From Cypionkella psychrotolerans (GTDB lineage Bacteria > Pseudomonadota > Alphaproteobacteria > Rhodobacterales > Rhodobacteraceae): a stretch of DNA of 64,000 nt. The translations under genes were made by a program, and so were the position numbers. The stretch lies in contig NZ_LGIC01000006.1 of the NCBI RefSeq assembly GCF_001294535.1, positions 62,001 through 126,000 of the forward strand. The letters are read 5' to 3'. The first letter of the stretch is position 1. The number at the start of each line of letters is the position of its first letter. Under the pieces are notes generated by a model. That model did no database searches. It saw only the letters and a list, made by a program, of their open reading frames with translations, and was not told the origin of the DNA. Shown here in pieces: positions 9,005 to 18,409 of the stretch.

Positions 9005-10090
9005 ATGTTGAAATTCGTGGCAAGGCGCTTAGGCGTCATGGTCTTGACTGCGCTGGCGCTGACCTTTGTCGTGTTCTACCTGACCAACCTGCCGCCGAAT
9101 CTTGAGAAGCTGGCCCGCACCGAAGGCTCGGTTCGGATGACCGATCAGGCGGTGGCCTCTTGGATCGAAAACAACGGCCATGGTGGGTCGGTGTTTGGCC
9201 GCTATGCGCAGTGGCTTGGCGTCGCCCCCGGCTGGAAGCTAACCGATGGCAAGGGTGTCACGCGCGGCCGCTGCATCCAGAACAACGCGGACCCCGCCAC
9301 CGCCGCCACATACTGTGGCGTGTTGCAGGGCGAATGGGGCTTTTCTACCGTGTTCAAGAAACCCGTGCTGGAATCTGTGCTGCAAAAGCTGGGCTCCACC
9401 GGTTGGCTGATGATGTGGGTGATGATCGTCATGGTCCCCGTCTCGCTGATCATGGGGGTGTTGTCGGGGATGCGCGAAGGCTCACGGCTTGACCGCAGCC
9501 TGTCGATTGTCGCCATCGCCACCACAGCCACACCGGAATATGTCTCGGGTGTGATCCTGGTGGCGATCTTCGCAAGCGCCACCGCAGGGATATCGCCGCT
9601 TCTGCATGAATGGGGCTGGATCAGCGGCAAAACGCTGTTCCTTGGCACCGCGACAAGCGCCATGGACAAGATCACCTTTTGGAACTTCGCTTTGCCGGTG
9701 CTGACCATCGCGCTTTATGGCATCGGCTATATCGCCCGGATGACCCGCGCCAGCATGACCGAGGTGATGACCCAGCAATACATCCGCACCGCGCGGCTGA
9801 AAGGTGTGCGGTTCCGCGATGTGGTGCTGAAGCACGCGTTGCGCAACGCTTTGATCGCGCCGTTCACTGTGATCATGCTGCAATTCCCGTGGCTGCTGAA
9901 CGGCGTGGTGATCACCGAGGCTTTGTTCAACTACAAAGGCTTCGGCTGGACGCTTGTGCAAGCCGCTGGCAACAATGACATCGACCTGCTTCTCGGCTGT
10001 TCGGTGGTCGCGGTCCTCGTCGTTCTGGTCACACAGCTGATCTCCGACATTGGCTATGTATTCCTGAACCCCCGTATCCGGCTGGCATGA
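9005..10090 (+). CDS. Peptide ABC transporter permease (DppB/OppB type)
   Basis: Inner-membrane permease of 361 residues. The N-terminal segment FVARRLGVMVLTALALTFVV is typical, and the cytoplasmic EAA-type loop is visible as TARLKGVRFRDVVLKHALR. The first periplasmic loop (about residues 25-120) is longer than usual and holds two cysteines (in RGRCIQNN and TYCGVLQG) that could form a disulfide. The ATG at 9005, preceded by GGGGAA, is preferred to the TTG directly before it. It partners the permease at 10098. Confidence 0.9.
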   Translation: MLKFVARRLGVMVLTALALTFVVFYLTNLPPNLEKLARTEGSVRMTDQAVASWIENNGHGGSVFGRYAQWLGVAPGWKLTDGKGVTRGRCIQNNADPATAATYCGVLQGEWGFSTVFKKPVLESVLQKLGSTGWLMMWVMIVMVPVSLIMGVLSGMREGSRLDRSLSIVAIATTATPEYVSGVILVAIFASATAGISPLLHEWGWISGKTLFLGTATSAMDKITFWNFALPVLTIALYGIGYIARMTRASMTEVMTQQYIRTARLKGVRFRDVVLKHALRNALIAPFTVIMLQFPWLLNGVVITEALFNYKGFGWTLVQAAGNNDIDLLLGCSVVAVLVVLVTQLISDIGYVFLNPRIRLA

Positions 10091-10097
10091 GGCAAGA

Positions 10098-11267
10098 ATG
10101 AACACCGAACTGCTATCCTGGGGCCAGATCATTGCCCGCATCCTTCAGCAATTCCTGCCCGTCTGGATTGCGCTGATCATCACCTTCACCGTCTCGATCC
10201 GCTACAAACGCAAGCTGGGGCTTTACGGCAAATTGTTTGACAGCCCGGTGGGCATGGTTGGCTTTATGCTGGTGATGTTCTGGGTCTATACCGCGATCTT
10301 CGCCGATGTCATCGTCACGATGGACCCGATTGCGCAATTTGGCCGGGTGAAAAACCCGTTGCCCGGCACGCCGCTGATTGATCCCAAAGACGGCCAATAC
10401 GCCTACTTCCTGCTGGGCGGCGATCATCTTGCCCGCGATGTGTTCTCTCGCGTGGTGATGGGCGCGCGCCGGGTGCTGACGATTGCGCCAGCCGCCACCA
10501 CCTTCGCCTTCATCATGGGGGTGACGTTGGGCCTGCCTGCGGGCTATTTCGGCGGCAAGCTCGACATCGCTTTGTCGTTCCTCGCCAACCTCGTGCTGGC
10601 CTTCCCGGTGATCTTGCTGTTCTACCTGCTGGTCACGCCGGAAATCCGCAACACGGGCATTCCGGTGGTGCTGGCGGCGGTGCTGTTCATCTTCCCGGTG
10701 ATCTTCTTTTGCACCCTGTTCAACTCGCGCTTCTTCACCAACCCGCCGAAACGCAACCTCTATGTCGGCGTCACACTGGTGATCGGGCTCTGGGCCTATT
10801 TCGGCCTCGCCTTCAACTTGGACCCGTTGGGTGTGTGGTCGATGGACCCGAACCTGCTGAACGTGTTCGTCTCGGTGGTGTTCGTGAACTCGCCCACGGT
10901 GTTCCGCATCGTGCGCGGCATCGTGATGGATCTGAAAGCCCGCGATTACGTCGCCGCTGGCCAGACGAGGGGCGAGTCTGCGTGGTACATCATGCTGTGG
11001 GAAATCCTGCCCAACGCGCGGGGCCCTTTGATCGTCGATTTCTGCCTGCGGATCGGGTATACTACGATCCTGCTCGGGACCCTGGGTTTCTTCGGTCTGG
11101 GTGTGTCGCCGGAAAGTCCGGATTGGGGTTCCACCATTGACGATGGCCGCAAACTGTTGTCGCTCTACCTGCATCCCGCCATCACCCCTGCGCTTGCACT
11201 GATGAGCCTCGTGCTGGGTCTGAACCTGCTGGCCGATGGTCTGCGCGAAGAAAGCCTAAAGGACTGA
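10098..11267 (+). CDS. Peptide ABC transporter permease (DppC/OppC type)
   Basis: Second permease, 389 residues, longer than the usual 290-310. It carries an N-terminal cytoplasmic/membrane part, GGDHLARDVFSRVVMGARR, and an EAA-type loop KARDYVAAGQTRGESAWYI. An additional hydrophobic section at about residues 175-250 separates the usual membrane core and explains the extra length. The start follows GAGGCAAG and lies 7 bp after the first permease, so coupled translation is likely. Confidence 0.9.
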   Translation: MNTELLSWGQIIARILQQFLPVWIALIITFTVSIRYKRKLGLYGKLFDSPVGMVGFMLVMFWVYTAIFADVIVTMDPIAQFGRVKNPLPGTPLIDPKDGQYAYFLLGGDHLARDVFSRVVMGARRVLTIAPAATTFAFIMGVTLGLPAGYFGGKLDIALSFLANLVLAFPVILLFYLLVTPEIRNTGIPVVLAAVLFIFPVIFFCTLFNSRFFTNPPKRNLYVGVTLVIGLWAYFGLAFNLDPLGVWSMDPNLLNVFVSVVFVNSPTVFRIVRGIVMDLKARDYVAAGQTRGESAWYIMLWEILPNARGPLIVDFCLRIGYTTILLGTLGFFGLGVSPESPDWGSTIDDGRKLLSLYLHPAITPALALMSLVLGLNLLADGLREESLKD

Positions 11268-11275
11268 CCTTTTTG

Positions 11276-11327
11276 GTCATCCTCTGTGCTCAAATATCCT
11301 GGGGGTCCGGGGGCTAGCCCCCGGTCC
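11276..11327. repeat. Dispersed repeat, subtype with CCGGGGG hairpin
   Basis: GTCATCCTCTGTGCTCAAAT continues into ATCCTGGGGGT and the palindrome CCGGGGGCTAGCCCCCGG (11307-11324). The same TCATCCTCTG(T/C)GCTCAAATATCC lead occurs at 40480 and 50793. It lies inside the operon, between permease and ATPase genes. Confidence 0.75.
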
Positions 11328-11354
11328 TATCCCTCCCGTCAAAGCGAGGCTGCC

Positions 11355-13442
11355 ATGACTGACACCACCTGGGATCCATCGAAACCGATACTTGAGATCG
11401 AAAACCTCTCGATCAGCTTTTTCACCAGGATGCGCGAAATCCCGGCAGTGATGGATTTCTCCTGCTCAGTGATGGCGGGCGAGTCGATGGGCCTTGTCGG
11501 CGAGTCTGGGTGCGGCAAATCCACCGTCGCCTTGGCGGTGATGCGTGATCTGGGCAAGAATGGCCGCATCGTCGGCGGCACCATCAAGTTCAAAGGCCGC
11601 GATCTGACCCATATGGGCGACGAAGAGCTACGCCACATTCGCGGCTCTGAAATCGCGATGATCTACCAAGAGCCGATGGCCTCGCTGAACCCCGCGATGA
11701 AGATCGGCGCGCAACTGGCCGAAGTGCCGATGATCCATCAGGGCATGGCCAAGGACGAGGCGTGGAAACTCGCGCGTCAAATCGTCGCCGACGTGCGCCT
11801 GCCCGACCCCGACCGTATTCTGCAAGCCTATCCGCATCAGCTTTCGGGTGGCCAGCAACAGCGCATCGTTATCGCAATGGCGCTGATGTCGAAACCCGCC
11901 CTTCTGATCCTCGATGAGCCGACCACCGCCTTGGATGTGACTGTTGAGGCCGGCATCGTCGATCTGGTCAAGGACTTGGGCCATAAATACGGCACCTCGA
12001 TGCTGTTTATCTCCCACAACCTTGGCCTGATCCTCGACGTTTGTGATCGCCTCTGCGTGATGTATTCCGGCGAGGCGGTGGAAACCGGCAACGTGATCGA
12101 AGTCTTCGACAAGATGCGCCACCCCTATACCCAAGCCCTGTTCCGCTCGATCCCGCTGCCGGGGGCTGACAAGAACAGCCACCCCCTCGTCGCCATTCCT
12201 GGCAACTTCCCGCTGCCGCATGAGCGGCCAAAGGGCTGCAATTTCGGCCCACGCTGCGACTACTTCCAAGACGGCCGCTGCAACGCCGCCGAAGTGCCGA
12301 TGTTCCCGGTGCCGGGCGATGACCGTCACGCCACCCGCTGTATCAAATGGACCGAGATCGACTGGGACGCCCCCATGACCTTGAAGGCCAGCAAGCCCAA
12401 GACCCCGATCGGCAAAGTGGTGCTGAAGATGGAGGATCTGAAGAAATACTATTCCGTCTCCTCGGGCGGCTTTGGCAGCGGCACGACGAAAGTGGTGAAG
12501 GCCAATGAAACCCTGTCGTTTGAGGCCCGCGAAGGCGAAACCCTCGCCATCGTCGGCGAATCTGGTTGCGGCAAATCCACCTTCGCCAAGGTGCTGATGG
12601 GGCTGGAAACCGCGACGTCGGGCTCGATCCTACTGTTCGATGAAAACGTGCAATCTACCCCGATCCAGCAGCGCAACACCGATACAGTGTCCTCGGTGCA
12701 GATGGTGTTCCAGAACCCATTCGACACCCTGAACCCCTCGATGAATGTCGGCCGCCAGATCATCCGCGCCTTGGAGATTTTCAAGCAGGGCAAGTCGGAC
12801 GAGGAACGCCACGCCCGGATGCTGGAACTGCTCGATCTGGTGAAACTCCCCCGCGCCTTTGCCGAGCGGATGCCGCGTCAGTTGTCGGGCGGGCAAAAGC
12901 AGCGCGTCGGCATCGCGCGGGCGTTTGCGGGCGGGGCCAAGGTTGTGGTCGCCGATGAACCTGTCAGCGCGCTTGATGTGTCGGTGCAAGCCGCCGTCAC
13001 CGACCTTCTGATGGATATTCAGCGCGAGAACAAAACCACCCTCTTGTTCATCAGCCATGACCTTTCCATCGTGCGCTACCTGTCTGACCGGGTGATGGTG
13101 ATGTATCTCGGCCATGTGGTGGAAATGGGCACCACCGATCAGGTGTTCCAGCCGCCCTACCACCCCTATACCGAGGCTTTGCTGTCCGCCGTGCCGATCG
13201 CCGACACCAAAGTGATTCGCAAGCGCATCGTGCTGGAAGGCGATATTCCGTCGGCGATGAACCCGCCCCCCGGCTGCCCGTTCCAGACCCGCTGCCGTTG
13301 GAAAAGCCAAGTGCCAGGTGGGCTGTGTGATATCGAGATGCCGCCGATGCGGACGCTGGCGGGCGGCCATCAGATCAAATGCCACCTGAGCGACGAATTG
13401 CTGGCCTCGATGGAGCCGGTGATCAAAATCGCGGCGGAGTGA
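11355..13442 (+). CDS. Peptide ABC transporter double ATP-binding protein
   Basis: A single 695-residue polypeptide with two complete ABC ATPases, equivalent to fused DppD and DppF. Each half has a Walker A GESGCGKS, a signature (LSGGQQQR in the first, LSGGQKQR in the second) and Walker B (LLILDEPT and VVVADEPV). Each half ends with the cysteine-rich oligopeptide-transporter tail (GCNFGPRCDYFQDGRC and GCPFQTRCRWKSQ). The ATG at 11355 preceded by GCGAGG is preferred; the frame is open to 11286, but that part encodes the intergenic repeat. It completes the first ABC system. Confidence 0.94.
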   Translation: MTDTTWDPSKPILEIENLSISFFTRMREIPAVMDFSCSVMAGESMGLVGESGCGKSTVALAVMRDLGKNGRIVGGTIKFKGRDLTHMGDEELRHIRGSEIAMIYQEPMASLNPAMKIGAQLAEVPMIHQGMAKDEAWKLARQIVADVRLPDPDRILQAYPHQLSGGQQQRIVIAMALMSKPALLILDEPTTALDVTVEAGIVDLVKDLGHKYGTSMLFISHNLGLILDVCDRLCVMYSGEAVETGNVIEVFDKMRHPYTQALFRSIPLPGADKNSHPLVAIPGNFPLPHERPKGCNFGPRCDYFQDGRCNAAEVPMFPVPGDDRHATRCIKWTEIDWDAPMTLKASKPKTPIGKVVLKMEDLKKYYSVSSGGFGSGTTKVVKANETLSFEAREGETLAIVGESGCGKSTFAKVLMGLETATSGSILLFDENVQSTPIQQRNTDTVSSVQMVFQNPFDTLNPSMNVGRQIIRALEIFKQGKSDEERHARMLELLDLVKLPRAFAERMPRQLSGGQKQRVGIARAFAGGAKVVVADEPVSALDVSVQAAVTDLLMDIQRENKTTLLFISHDLSIVRYLSDRVMVMYLGHVVEMGTTDQVFQPPYHPYTEALLSAVPIADTKVIRKRIVLEGDIPSAMNPPPGCPFQTRCRWKSQVPGGLCDIEMPPMRTLAGGHQIKCHLSDELLASMEPVIKIAAE

Positions 13443-13454
13443 TTGAACGGAGCG

Positions 13455-13471
13455 GTGGGGTAAAACCCCAC
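13455..13471 (+). terminator. Hairpin GTGGGGT-AAA-ACCCCAC after the double ATPase gene
   Basis: Perfect 7-bp stem 12 bases after the stop codon, related to the hairpin at 4005-4022. There is no strong U tract. Confidence 0.4.
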
Positions 13472-13514
13472 CTACGCTGCTTTGGATCGGCTTTCGCGCC
13501 TCACCACGCGTGGA

Positions 13515-13592
13515 TGCCTCCGGCGGGGATATTTAAGCCAATGTGAAATGCTAAGCCATTCATCTTGGCTTAAATATCCCCTGCGGAGCGTT
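13515..13592. repeat. Inverted pair of the dispersed repeat between convergent genes
   Basis: GGGGATATTTAAGCCA (13525-13540) and TGGCTTAAATATCCCC (13566-13581) are a perfect 16-bp inverted repeat made of two opposed copies, with a 25-base loop. The position between the convergent ATPase and oxidoreductase genes suggests a bidirectional terminator. Confidence 0.75.
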
Positions 13593-13615
13593 CTACGCGT
13601 AAACCAGCGCGGTGC

Positions 13616-14959
13616 TTACAAACTCGGCCCCGGCGCGATCTTGCTGCCGTCCGAGAATCGCGACAGCCGGAAGCGCGTCAGATCGTGCACCTCGGTCTTG
13701 CCTGCCACCAGATCAGCCACCACCCGCCCCATGCCGGGGCCGATGCCAAAGCCGTGGCCGCTCATCCCTGTGGCAATCACCAGACCGGGAATCGCTGCAA
13801 CCCGGTCGATGACGGGGACCACGTCGGGCATAGTGTCGATCATCCCAGCCCAGACGGCTTTCAGTTTCGGGCGACCCAATTCCGGCAGCGCTTTGGCGAA
13901 ATTGTCCTGCACATCCGACAGGGCTTTCATATTCGGGCTTGGGTTCAACACCCGGAGACGTTCAAACGGTGATACCTGATCGGCCTGCCATTTGCGCCTT
14001 GTTCCCCAAGCATCCGGGTAATCTTTCGGCGCCGCCGGGCGAAATTTGGTCGAGGTGAAATCCTTTTTCAGCACTGGTATATAGGCCCACATATGCCGGA
14101 AAGCATCCGGGCCGTTGAAGAAATCATGGCTGGCCCCCGGTGCAATCGTATAGCCGCCATCCAAACGGCGGCGGAAGGCAAAGCGGTCGTCGGCCACATC
14201 ACCGGCATAGACTTCGGGCATCGTCTCGGTCGCGGCCACGCTTGCCAGCACCGCCAGTTGCGGAATGGTCACGCCCTCGGCGCGCAGGAACAGCGACGAC
14301 CACGCGCCGCCCGCCACCACCACCTGATCGCAGGCGATGCGGCCCTTTTCGGTATAAACCCCGGTAATCCGCCCGCCAGCCCGGTCCAGACGCCGCACGG
14401 CGCAATCCTCGATCAGCACCGCGCCGCGCGCGACAGCACCTTCCGCCAGCATTGGCACCGCCACCCAAGGCTCGGCCCGCGCATCGGAGGGCGTCAGCAA
14501 GCCGCCAACCCATGGCGCTTCGGCACCTTTGATCGCCGCTTGCACCTGCCCCGGCGTCTGCATCATGGTGTCCAGACCGTGGGCTTTGGCATGAATAAGC
14601 CAATCGGCAAAGCCCTGCATTTCGGCCTCGGATCGGGCGAGATACATCACCCCTTCCTGTCGAAACCCCAAGCCCGCGCCGAACTCTTGCGACAGGGATT
14701 TCCAGATCCGCAGCGATTCGATCATGATCGGCAACTCGCCCAGATCGCGGCCTTGCTGCCTGATCCAACCCCAGTTGCGGCTGCTTTGCTCGCCGGCAAT
14801 CCGGCCCTTTTCGCAGAGCACAACCTTCAATCCGGCCTCGGCCAGATGCCACGCCGTCATGACGCCAATCACACCACCGCCCAGCACCACCACATCGCAG
14901 GCGGCGGGTAACGCACTGGTGAAGCGCGGTTTATTGGCCTCGGAAATCGGAAATCGCAT
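13616..14959 (-). CDS. FAD-dependent oxidoreductase, DAO family
   Basis: A 447-residue flavoprotein of the D-amino acid oxidase/glycine oxidase fold. The dinucleotide motif VVVLGGGVIGVMTAWHLAEA is near residues 23-42, followed by SSRNWGWIRQQGRD. The C-terminal FAD-contact region contains VIATGMSGHGFGIGPGMGR. Substrates are probably secondary or D-amino acids, but the sequence does not decide. The start at 14959 overlaps the stop of the upstream ArgE-like gene (ATGA), so the two form an operon. An upstream extension to 15010 lies wholly in that gene and was rejected. The flanking peptide transporters suggest joint use of imported amino acid derivatives. Confidence 0.88.
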   Translation of the reverse strand: MRFPISEANKPRFTSALPAACDVVVLGGGVIGVMTAWHLAEAGLKVVLCEKGRIAGEQSSRNWGWIRQQGRDLGELPIMIESLRIWKSLSQEFGAGLGFRQEGVMYLARSEAEMQGFADWLIHAKAHGLDTMMQTPGQVQAAIKGAEAPWVGGLLTPSDARAEPWVAVPMLAEGAVARGAVLIEDCAVRRLDRAGGRITGVYTEKGRIACDQVVVAGGAWSSLFLRAEGVTIPQLAVLASVAATETMPEVYAGDVADDRFAFRRRLDGGYTIAPGASHDFFNGPDAFRHMWAYIPVLKKDFTSTKFRPAAPKDYPDAWGTRRKWQADQVSPFERLRVLNPSPNMKALSDVQDNFAKALPELGRPKLKAVWAGMIDTMPDVVPVIDRVAAIPGLVIATGMSGHGFGIGPGMGRVVADLVAGKTEVHDLTRFRLSRFSDGSKIAPGPSL

Positions 14960-16116
14960 CAGGCGAGTTCCTTCAACAGGCCCTGCATAAAGCGCAATCC
15001 GGCGTCCCATTCCGACAGTTCCAGATATTCATCGACCTGATGCGCTTGCGCGATATCGCCGGGGCCGCAGACCACCGCCGAATAGCCCGCCTCTTGGAAT
15101 TGCCCGGCCTCAGTGCCGTAAGATACCACGCCAGTGCTGTTATCACCCGTGAGTTGCCGCACCAGATGTTCGGCAGCGCCGTCGATTTCAGGTTTCAACC
15201 CCGGCACGCCGAAAAACTTTTCCAGATGCACGCCAGCTTCGGGCCGCACGGCTTTCAGCGCTGCGTCCAAGCGGGCGGCTTCGGTCTCAAACTCAGCCGC
15301 CAACGCGTCAATATCCTCACCAGGAACCACCCGCATCTCGACGGCAAATGTGCAATCGCCAGCCGTGATGTTATGCGCGGTGCCGCCTGCAATCATGCCG
15401 ACATGCAACGTGGTGAACGGCGGATAGAAGGTCGCAGCTACGGCGGAGGCCGGGCGGGCCTGAATTTCAGCGTTCTTGGCATTGACCCAAGCGATCAGCC
15501 GCGCGCCCTCCATAATCGCCGAGACGCCGTAAGGCAGCAGCGAGGAATGCACCTCAAACCCCTTCACATGCACATGATAGCCAGTGCCGCCCTTGTGGCC
15601 GTGGATCAGCTTCATGCCGGAAGGCTCGCCGATCACCGCAGCTGAGGCTTGCGGCAACACGCCCTGCATCGCGGCGATCATCGGCGGAGCGCCGGTGCAG
15701 CCGAGTTCCTCGTCATAAGACAGCGCCAGTTGCAAAGGACGGCTGACCCCTTGCTTGTGCGCCCGCACCAAAGCCCAGACCGATTGCGCCACATAGCCCT
15801 TCATGTCGCAGGTGCCGCGCCCGTAAAGCCGCCCGCCGCGTTCCGTCACCACCCAAGGGTCCGACGACCACGCCTGACCATCCACCGGAACCACATCGGA
15901 ATGGCCCGACAGTACCACGCCGCCCGCTTCCCACGGCCCGACATGCGCGAACAAGGCGGCTTTCGTGCGATCTTCATTCCAATGCCGATGCGAGGCGATG
16001 TCATGGCTGGCGAGATAGCCTTCCAGCCAATCAATCAGATCGAGATTGCTGCCGCGACTCACCGTCGGGAAGCCGACGAGGTGGTCCAGCACTTGACGCG
16101 GCGTCAGTTCGATCAT
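14959..16116 (-). CDS. ArgE-type acetylornithine deacetylase / M20 deacylase
   Basis: M20-family metallohydrolase of 385 residues, the usual ArgE length. The metal site is visible as LSGHSDVVPVDG, then GRGTCDMKG, SYDEELGCTGA and a C-terminal H in AQAHQVDEYLELSE. It could hydrolyse N-acetylornithine or another N-acyl amino acid. Co-transcription with a DAO-type oxidoreductase and placement between two peptide ABC systems favour a catabolic deacylase. The ATG at 16116 is preceded by GGGGG six or more bases upstream; the frame's upstream extension is not family sequence. Confidence 0.85.
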   Translation of the reverse strand: MIELTPRQVLDHLVGFPTVSRGSNLDLIDWLEGYLASHDIASHRHWNEDRTKAALFAHVGPWEAGGVVLSGHSDVVPVDGQAWSSDPWVVTERGGRLYGRGTCDMKGYVAQSVWALVRAHKQGVSRPLQLALSYDEELGCTGAPPMIAAMQGVLPQASAAVIGEPSGMKLIHGHKGGTGYHVHVKGFEVHSSLLPYGVSAIMEGARLIAWVNAKNAEIQARPASAVAATFYPPFTTLHVGMIAGGTAHNITAGDCTFAVEMRVVPGEDIDALAAEFETEAARLDAALKAVRPEAGVHLEKFFGVPGLKPEIDGAAEHLVRQLTGDNSTGVVSYGTEAGQFQEAGYSAVVCGPGDIAQAHQVDEYLELSEWDAGLRFMQGLLKELA

Positions 16117-16344
16117 TTCTAGCCCCCATATGTTGTGGGCGAAGGTGGCCTTGGCCACCGCCCCTGTCAATCCCAGCAAAATGCCGTCCAAACGCTACAA
16201 ATCGCCGGAAAAACAATCTGTATCGCGGCGAAAATTCAGGATTGATAGCTAAGACGAAATCGTCAAGACTTGGCGTTACAACTGGGGCGGCAGCGACTGA
16301 CCCCGGACAAAAATAAAGAATAACAACGACCTGGGGAGTTACAT

Positions 16345-17370
16345 ATGCCCGATAGGGCCGCGCCCGTCCTTGATGTGAAGGGGCTGAAAACCGTATTCCG
16401 CACCCGTGGAGGCGAGATTCACGCCGTCAATGATGTCAGCTTCCATTTGGAACGCGGTGAACTTTTGGGCGTTGTCGGCGAAAGTGGTTCTGGCAAGTCA
16501 GTGACCATGATGTCGCTGATCGGTTTGCTGCCCTCGCCGCCCGCAGAAATCCGCTCAGGCTCGGTGATGTTGGGCGATCTTGATCTGCTAAAGATCACGC
16601 CGGAGCAGCTGCGCAATGTGCGCGGCGACAAGGTGGGCTTTATCTTTCAAGACCCGATGACCAGCCTGAACCCGGTGTTCAACATCGGCTTTCAGATTGC
16701 CGAACCCCTGCGCCGCCACATGGGCATGAACAAAGCGCAGGCCAAGGCGCGGGCGGTGGAGCTGTTGGAACTGGTCGGTATCCCCGATGCCGCCAAGCGG
16801 TTGGGCGATTATCCGCATCAGTTTTCCGGTGGGATGCGGCAGCGGGTGATGATCGCGATTGCTTTGGCCTGCGATCCTGACGTTTTGATCGCGGATGAGC
16901 CGACCACAGCGCTGGATGTAACCATTCAGGCGCAGATCCTTGAATTGGTGAAGGAGTTGCGGGTTAAACTCGGCATGGCGATCATCTGGATCACCCATGA
17001 TCTGGGGGTGATCGCCGCCATCGCTGATCGGGTGATGGTGATGTACGGCGGCCAGATCGTCGAGCAGGCCCCGGTGAAAGACCTGTTTGCCAACCCGCAG
17101 CACCCCTACACGCGGGCGCTTTTGAAAACCATTCCGTCGCTGACCGGCGTGCGCGAAAAGCGGTTGCAGGTGATCGAAGGCCAGCCGCCGATCATGACCA
17201 CCGCCCCCAGTGCATGCGCTTTCCGTGCCCGCTGCACCCATGCCTTTGACCGCTGTGAGGTGGAAAACCCCAAGCGCCACGGCATTGACCGGCTGCCCTT
17301 GGGCCAAGGCCATGATGTCGCCTGCCATTGGGTCGCAGCACCCGTCTCAGCGGAGACTGCCCATGTTTGA
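16345..17370 (+). CDS. Oligopeptide ABC transporter ATP-binding protein (OppD type)
   Basis: 341-residue ABC ATPase. Walker A is GESGSGKS, the signature FSGGMRQR, and Walker [13 protein letters not shown]; the C-terminal Opp tail has cysteines around [20 protein letters not shown] precedes the ATG. It opens a second, complete Opp-type operon and overlaps the next gene by 8 bases. The 228-bp spacer to the divergent ArgE-like gene must hold both promoters, but no clear -35/-10 pair was recognised. Confidence 0.94.
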   Translation: MPDRAAPVLDVKGLKTVFRTRGGEIHAVNDVSFHLERGELLGVVGESGSGKSVTMMSLIGLLPSPPAEIRSGSVMLGDLDLLKITPEQLRNVRGDKVGFIFQDPMTSLNPVFNIGFQIAEPLRRHMGMNKAQAKARAVELLELVGIPDAAKRLGDYPHQFSGGMRQRVMIAIALACDPDVLIADEPTTALDVTIQAQILELVKELRVKLGMAIIWITHDLGVIAAIADRVMVMYGGQIVEQAPVKDLFANPQHPYTRALLKTIPSLTGVREKRLQVIEGQPPIMTTAPSACAFRARCTHAFDRCEVENPKRHGIDRLPLGQGHDVACHWVAAPVSAETAHV

Positions 17371-18409
17371 TGCCGCTACCGCACCGCTGGTTCAGGTTGA
17401 CGGACTAAAGATGTATTTCCCGATCTATTCCGGCATCCTGCGCCGCCACACCGGCAATGTGAAAGCGGTGGATGGCGTGTCGTTCGACATTCAGGCCGGC
17501 GAGACGCTTGGCCTAGTGGGCGAATCTGGCTGCGGTAAATCTACCGTGGGCCGGGCGCTTTTGCGGCTCTATGAGCCAACCGCGGGCGCTGTGGTGATTG
17601 AGGGCGAGGATATTGCCAAGCTTACGCCGGAAGCTTTGCGCCGCAAACGGCCAACGATGCAGATGGTGTTTCAAGATCCCCAGGCCAGCCTGAACCCCCG
17701 GATGACTTTGGCCGATATTATCTCGGAACCCTTGATCGAGCATACCAATTGGAACGCCGACCGCCGCCTTGAACGGGTCTATGAGTTGATGGATGCCGTC
17801 GGGTTGAACCGCCGTTTCGCCAACCGCTTCCCGCATGAATTCTCCGGCGGGCAGCGTCAGCGCATCGGTATCGCCCGAGCTTTGGCCTTGAACCCGAAGT
17901 TTATCGTCTGCGATGAACCCATCGCCGCGCTGGATGTGTCGATCCAAGCGCAGGTGGTCAACCTGTTGGAAGATCTACAAGAAAAGCTTGGGCTGACCTA
18001 TCTGTTCATCAGCCACGACCTTTCCATGGTCCGCCATATCGCCGACCGGGTGGCGGTGATGTATCTGGGCCGCATCGCCGAACTTAGCCCCCGCGATGCC
18101 TTGTTCGCCAAGCCGCTGCACCCCTATGCCGAGGCTTTGCTGTCAGCGGTGAATGAACCTGATCCTTCGCTGGCCCGCCGTCCCCGCATTATCCTCAAAG
18201 GTGATGTGCCCTCGCCAGCTCGGCCCCCGAAAGGCTGCAACTTTTCCACCCGTTGCCCAAAAGCCTTCGCGCGCTGCCATGAAGAAAAACCCGAATTGCA
18301 AGAGGTTGAACCGGGCCGCCACGTCGCCTGCTTCCTCTACGCCAGCCAAACCGGATCAACCGGAACACTTGAGGCCAAAGAGCACATTCAACAAGGAGAG
18401 TATAAATGA
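17363..18409 (+). CDS. Oligopeptide ABC transporter ATP-binding protein (OppF type)
   Basis: 348-residue partner ATPase, with Walker A GESGCGKS, signature FSGGQRQR and Walker B FIVCDEPIAALD. The Opp C-terminal tail has GCNFSTRCPKAFARC. The ATG at 17363 overlaps the OppD stop. The frame is open to 17210, but that part lies within OppD and is not conserved family sequence. The stop overlaps the ATG of the binding-protein gene as ATGA. Confidence 0.94.
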   Translation: MFDAATAPLVQVDGLKMYFPIYSGILRRHTGNVKAVDGVSFDIQAGETLGLVGESGCGKSTVGRALLRLYEPTAGAVVIEGEDIAKLTPEALRRKRPTMQMVFQDPQASLNPRMTLADIISEPLIEHTNWNADRRLERVYELMDAVGLNRRFANRFPHEFSGGQRQRIGIARALALNPKFIVCDEPIAALDVSIQAQVVNLLEDLQEKLGLTYLFISHDLSMVRHIADRVAVMYLGRIAELSPRDALFAKPLHPYAEALLSAVNEPDPSLARRPRIILKGDVPSPARPPKGCNFSTRCPKAFARCHEEKPELQEVEPGRHVACFLYASQTGSTGTLEAKEHIQQGEYK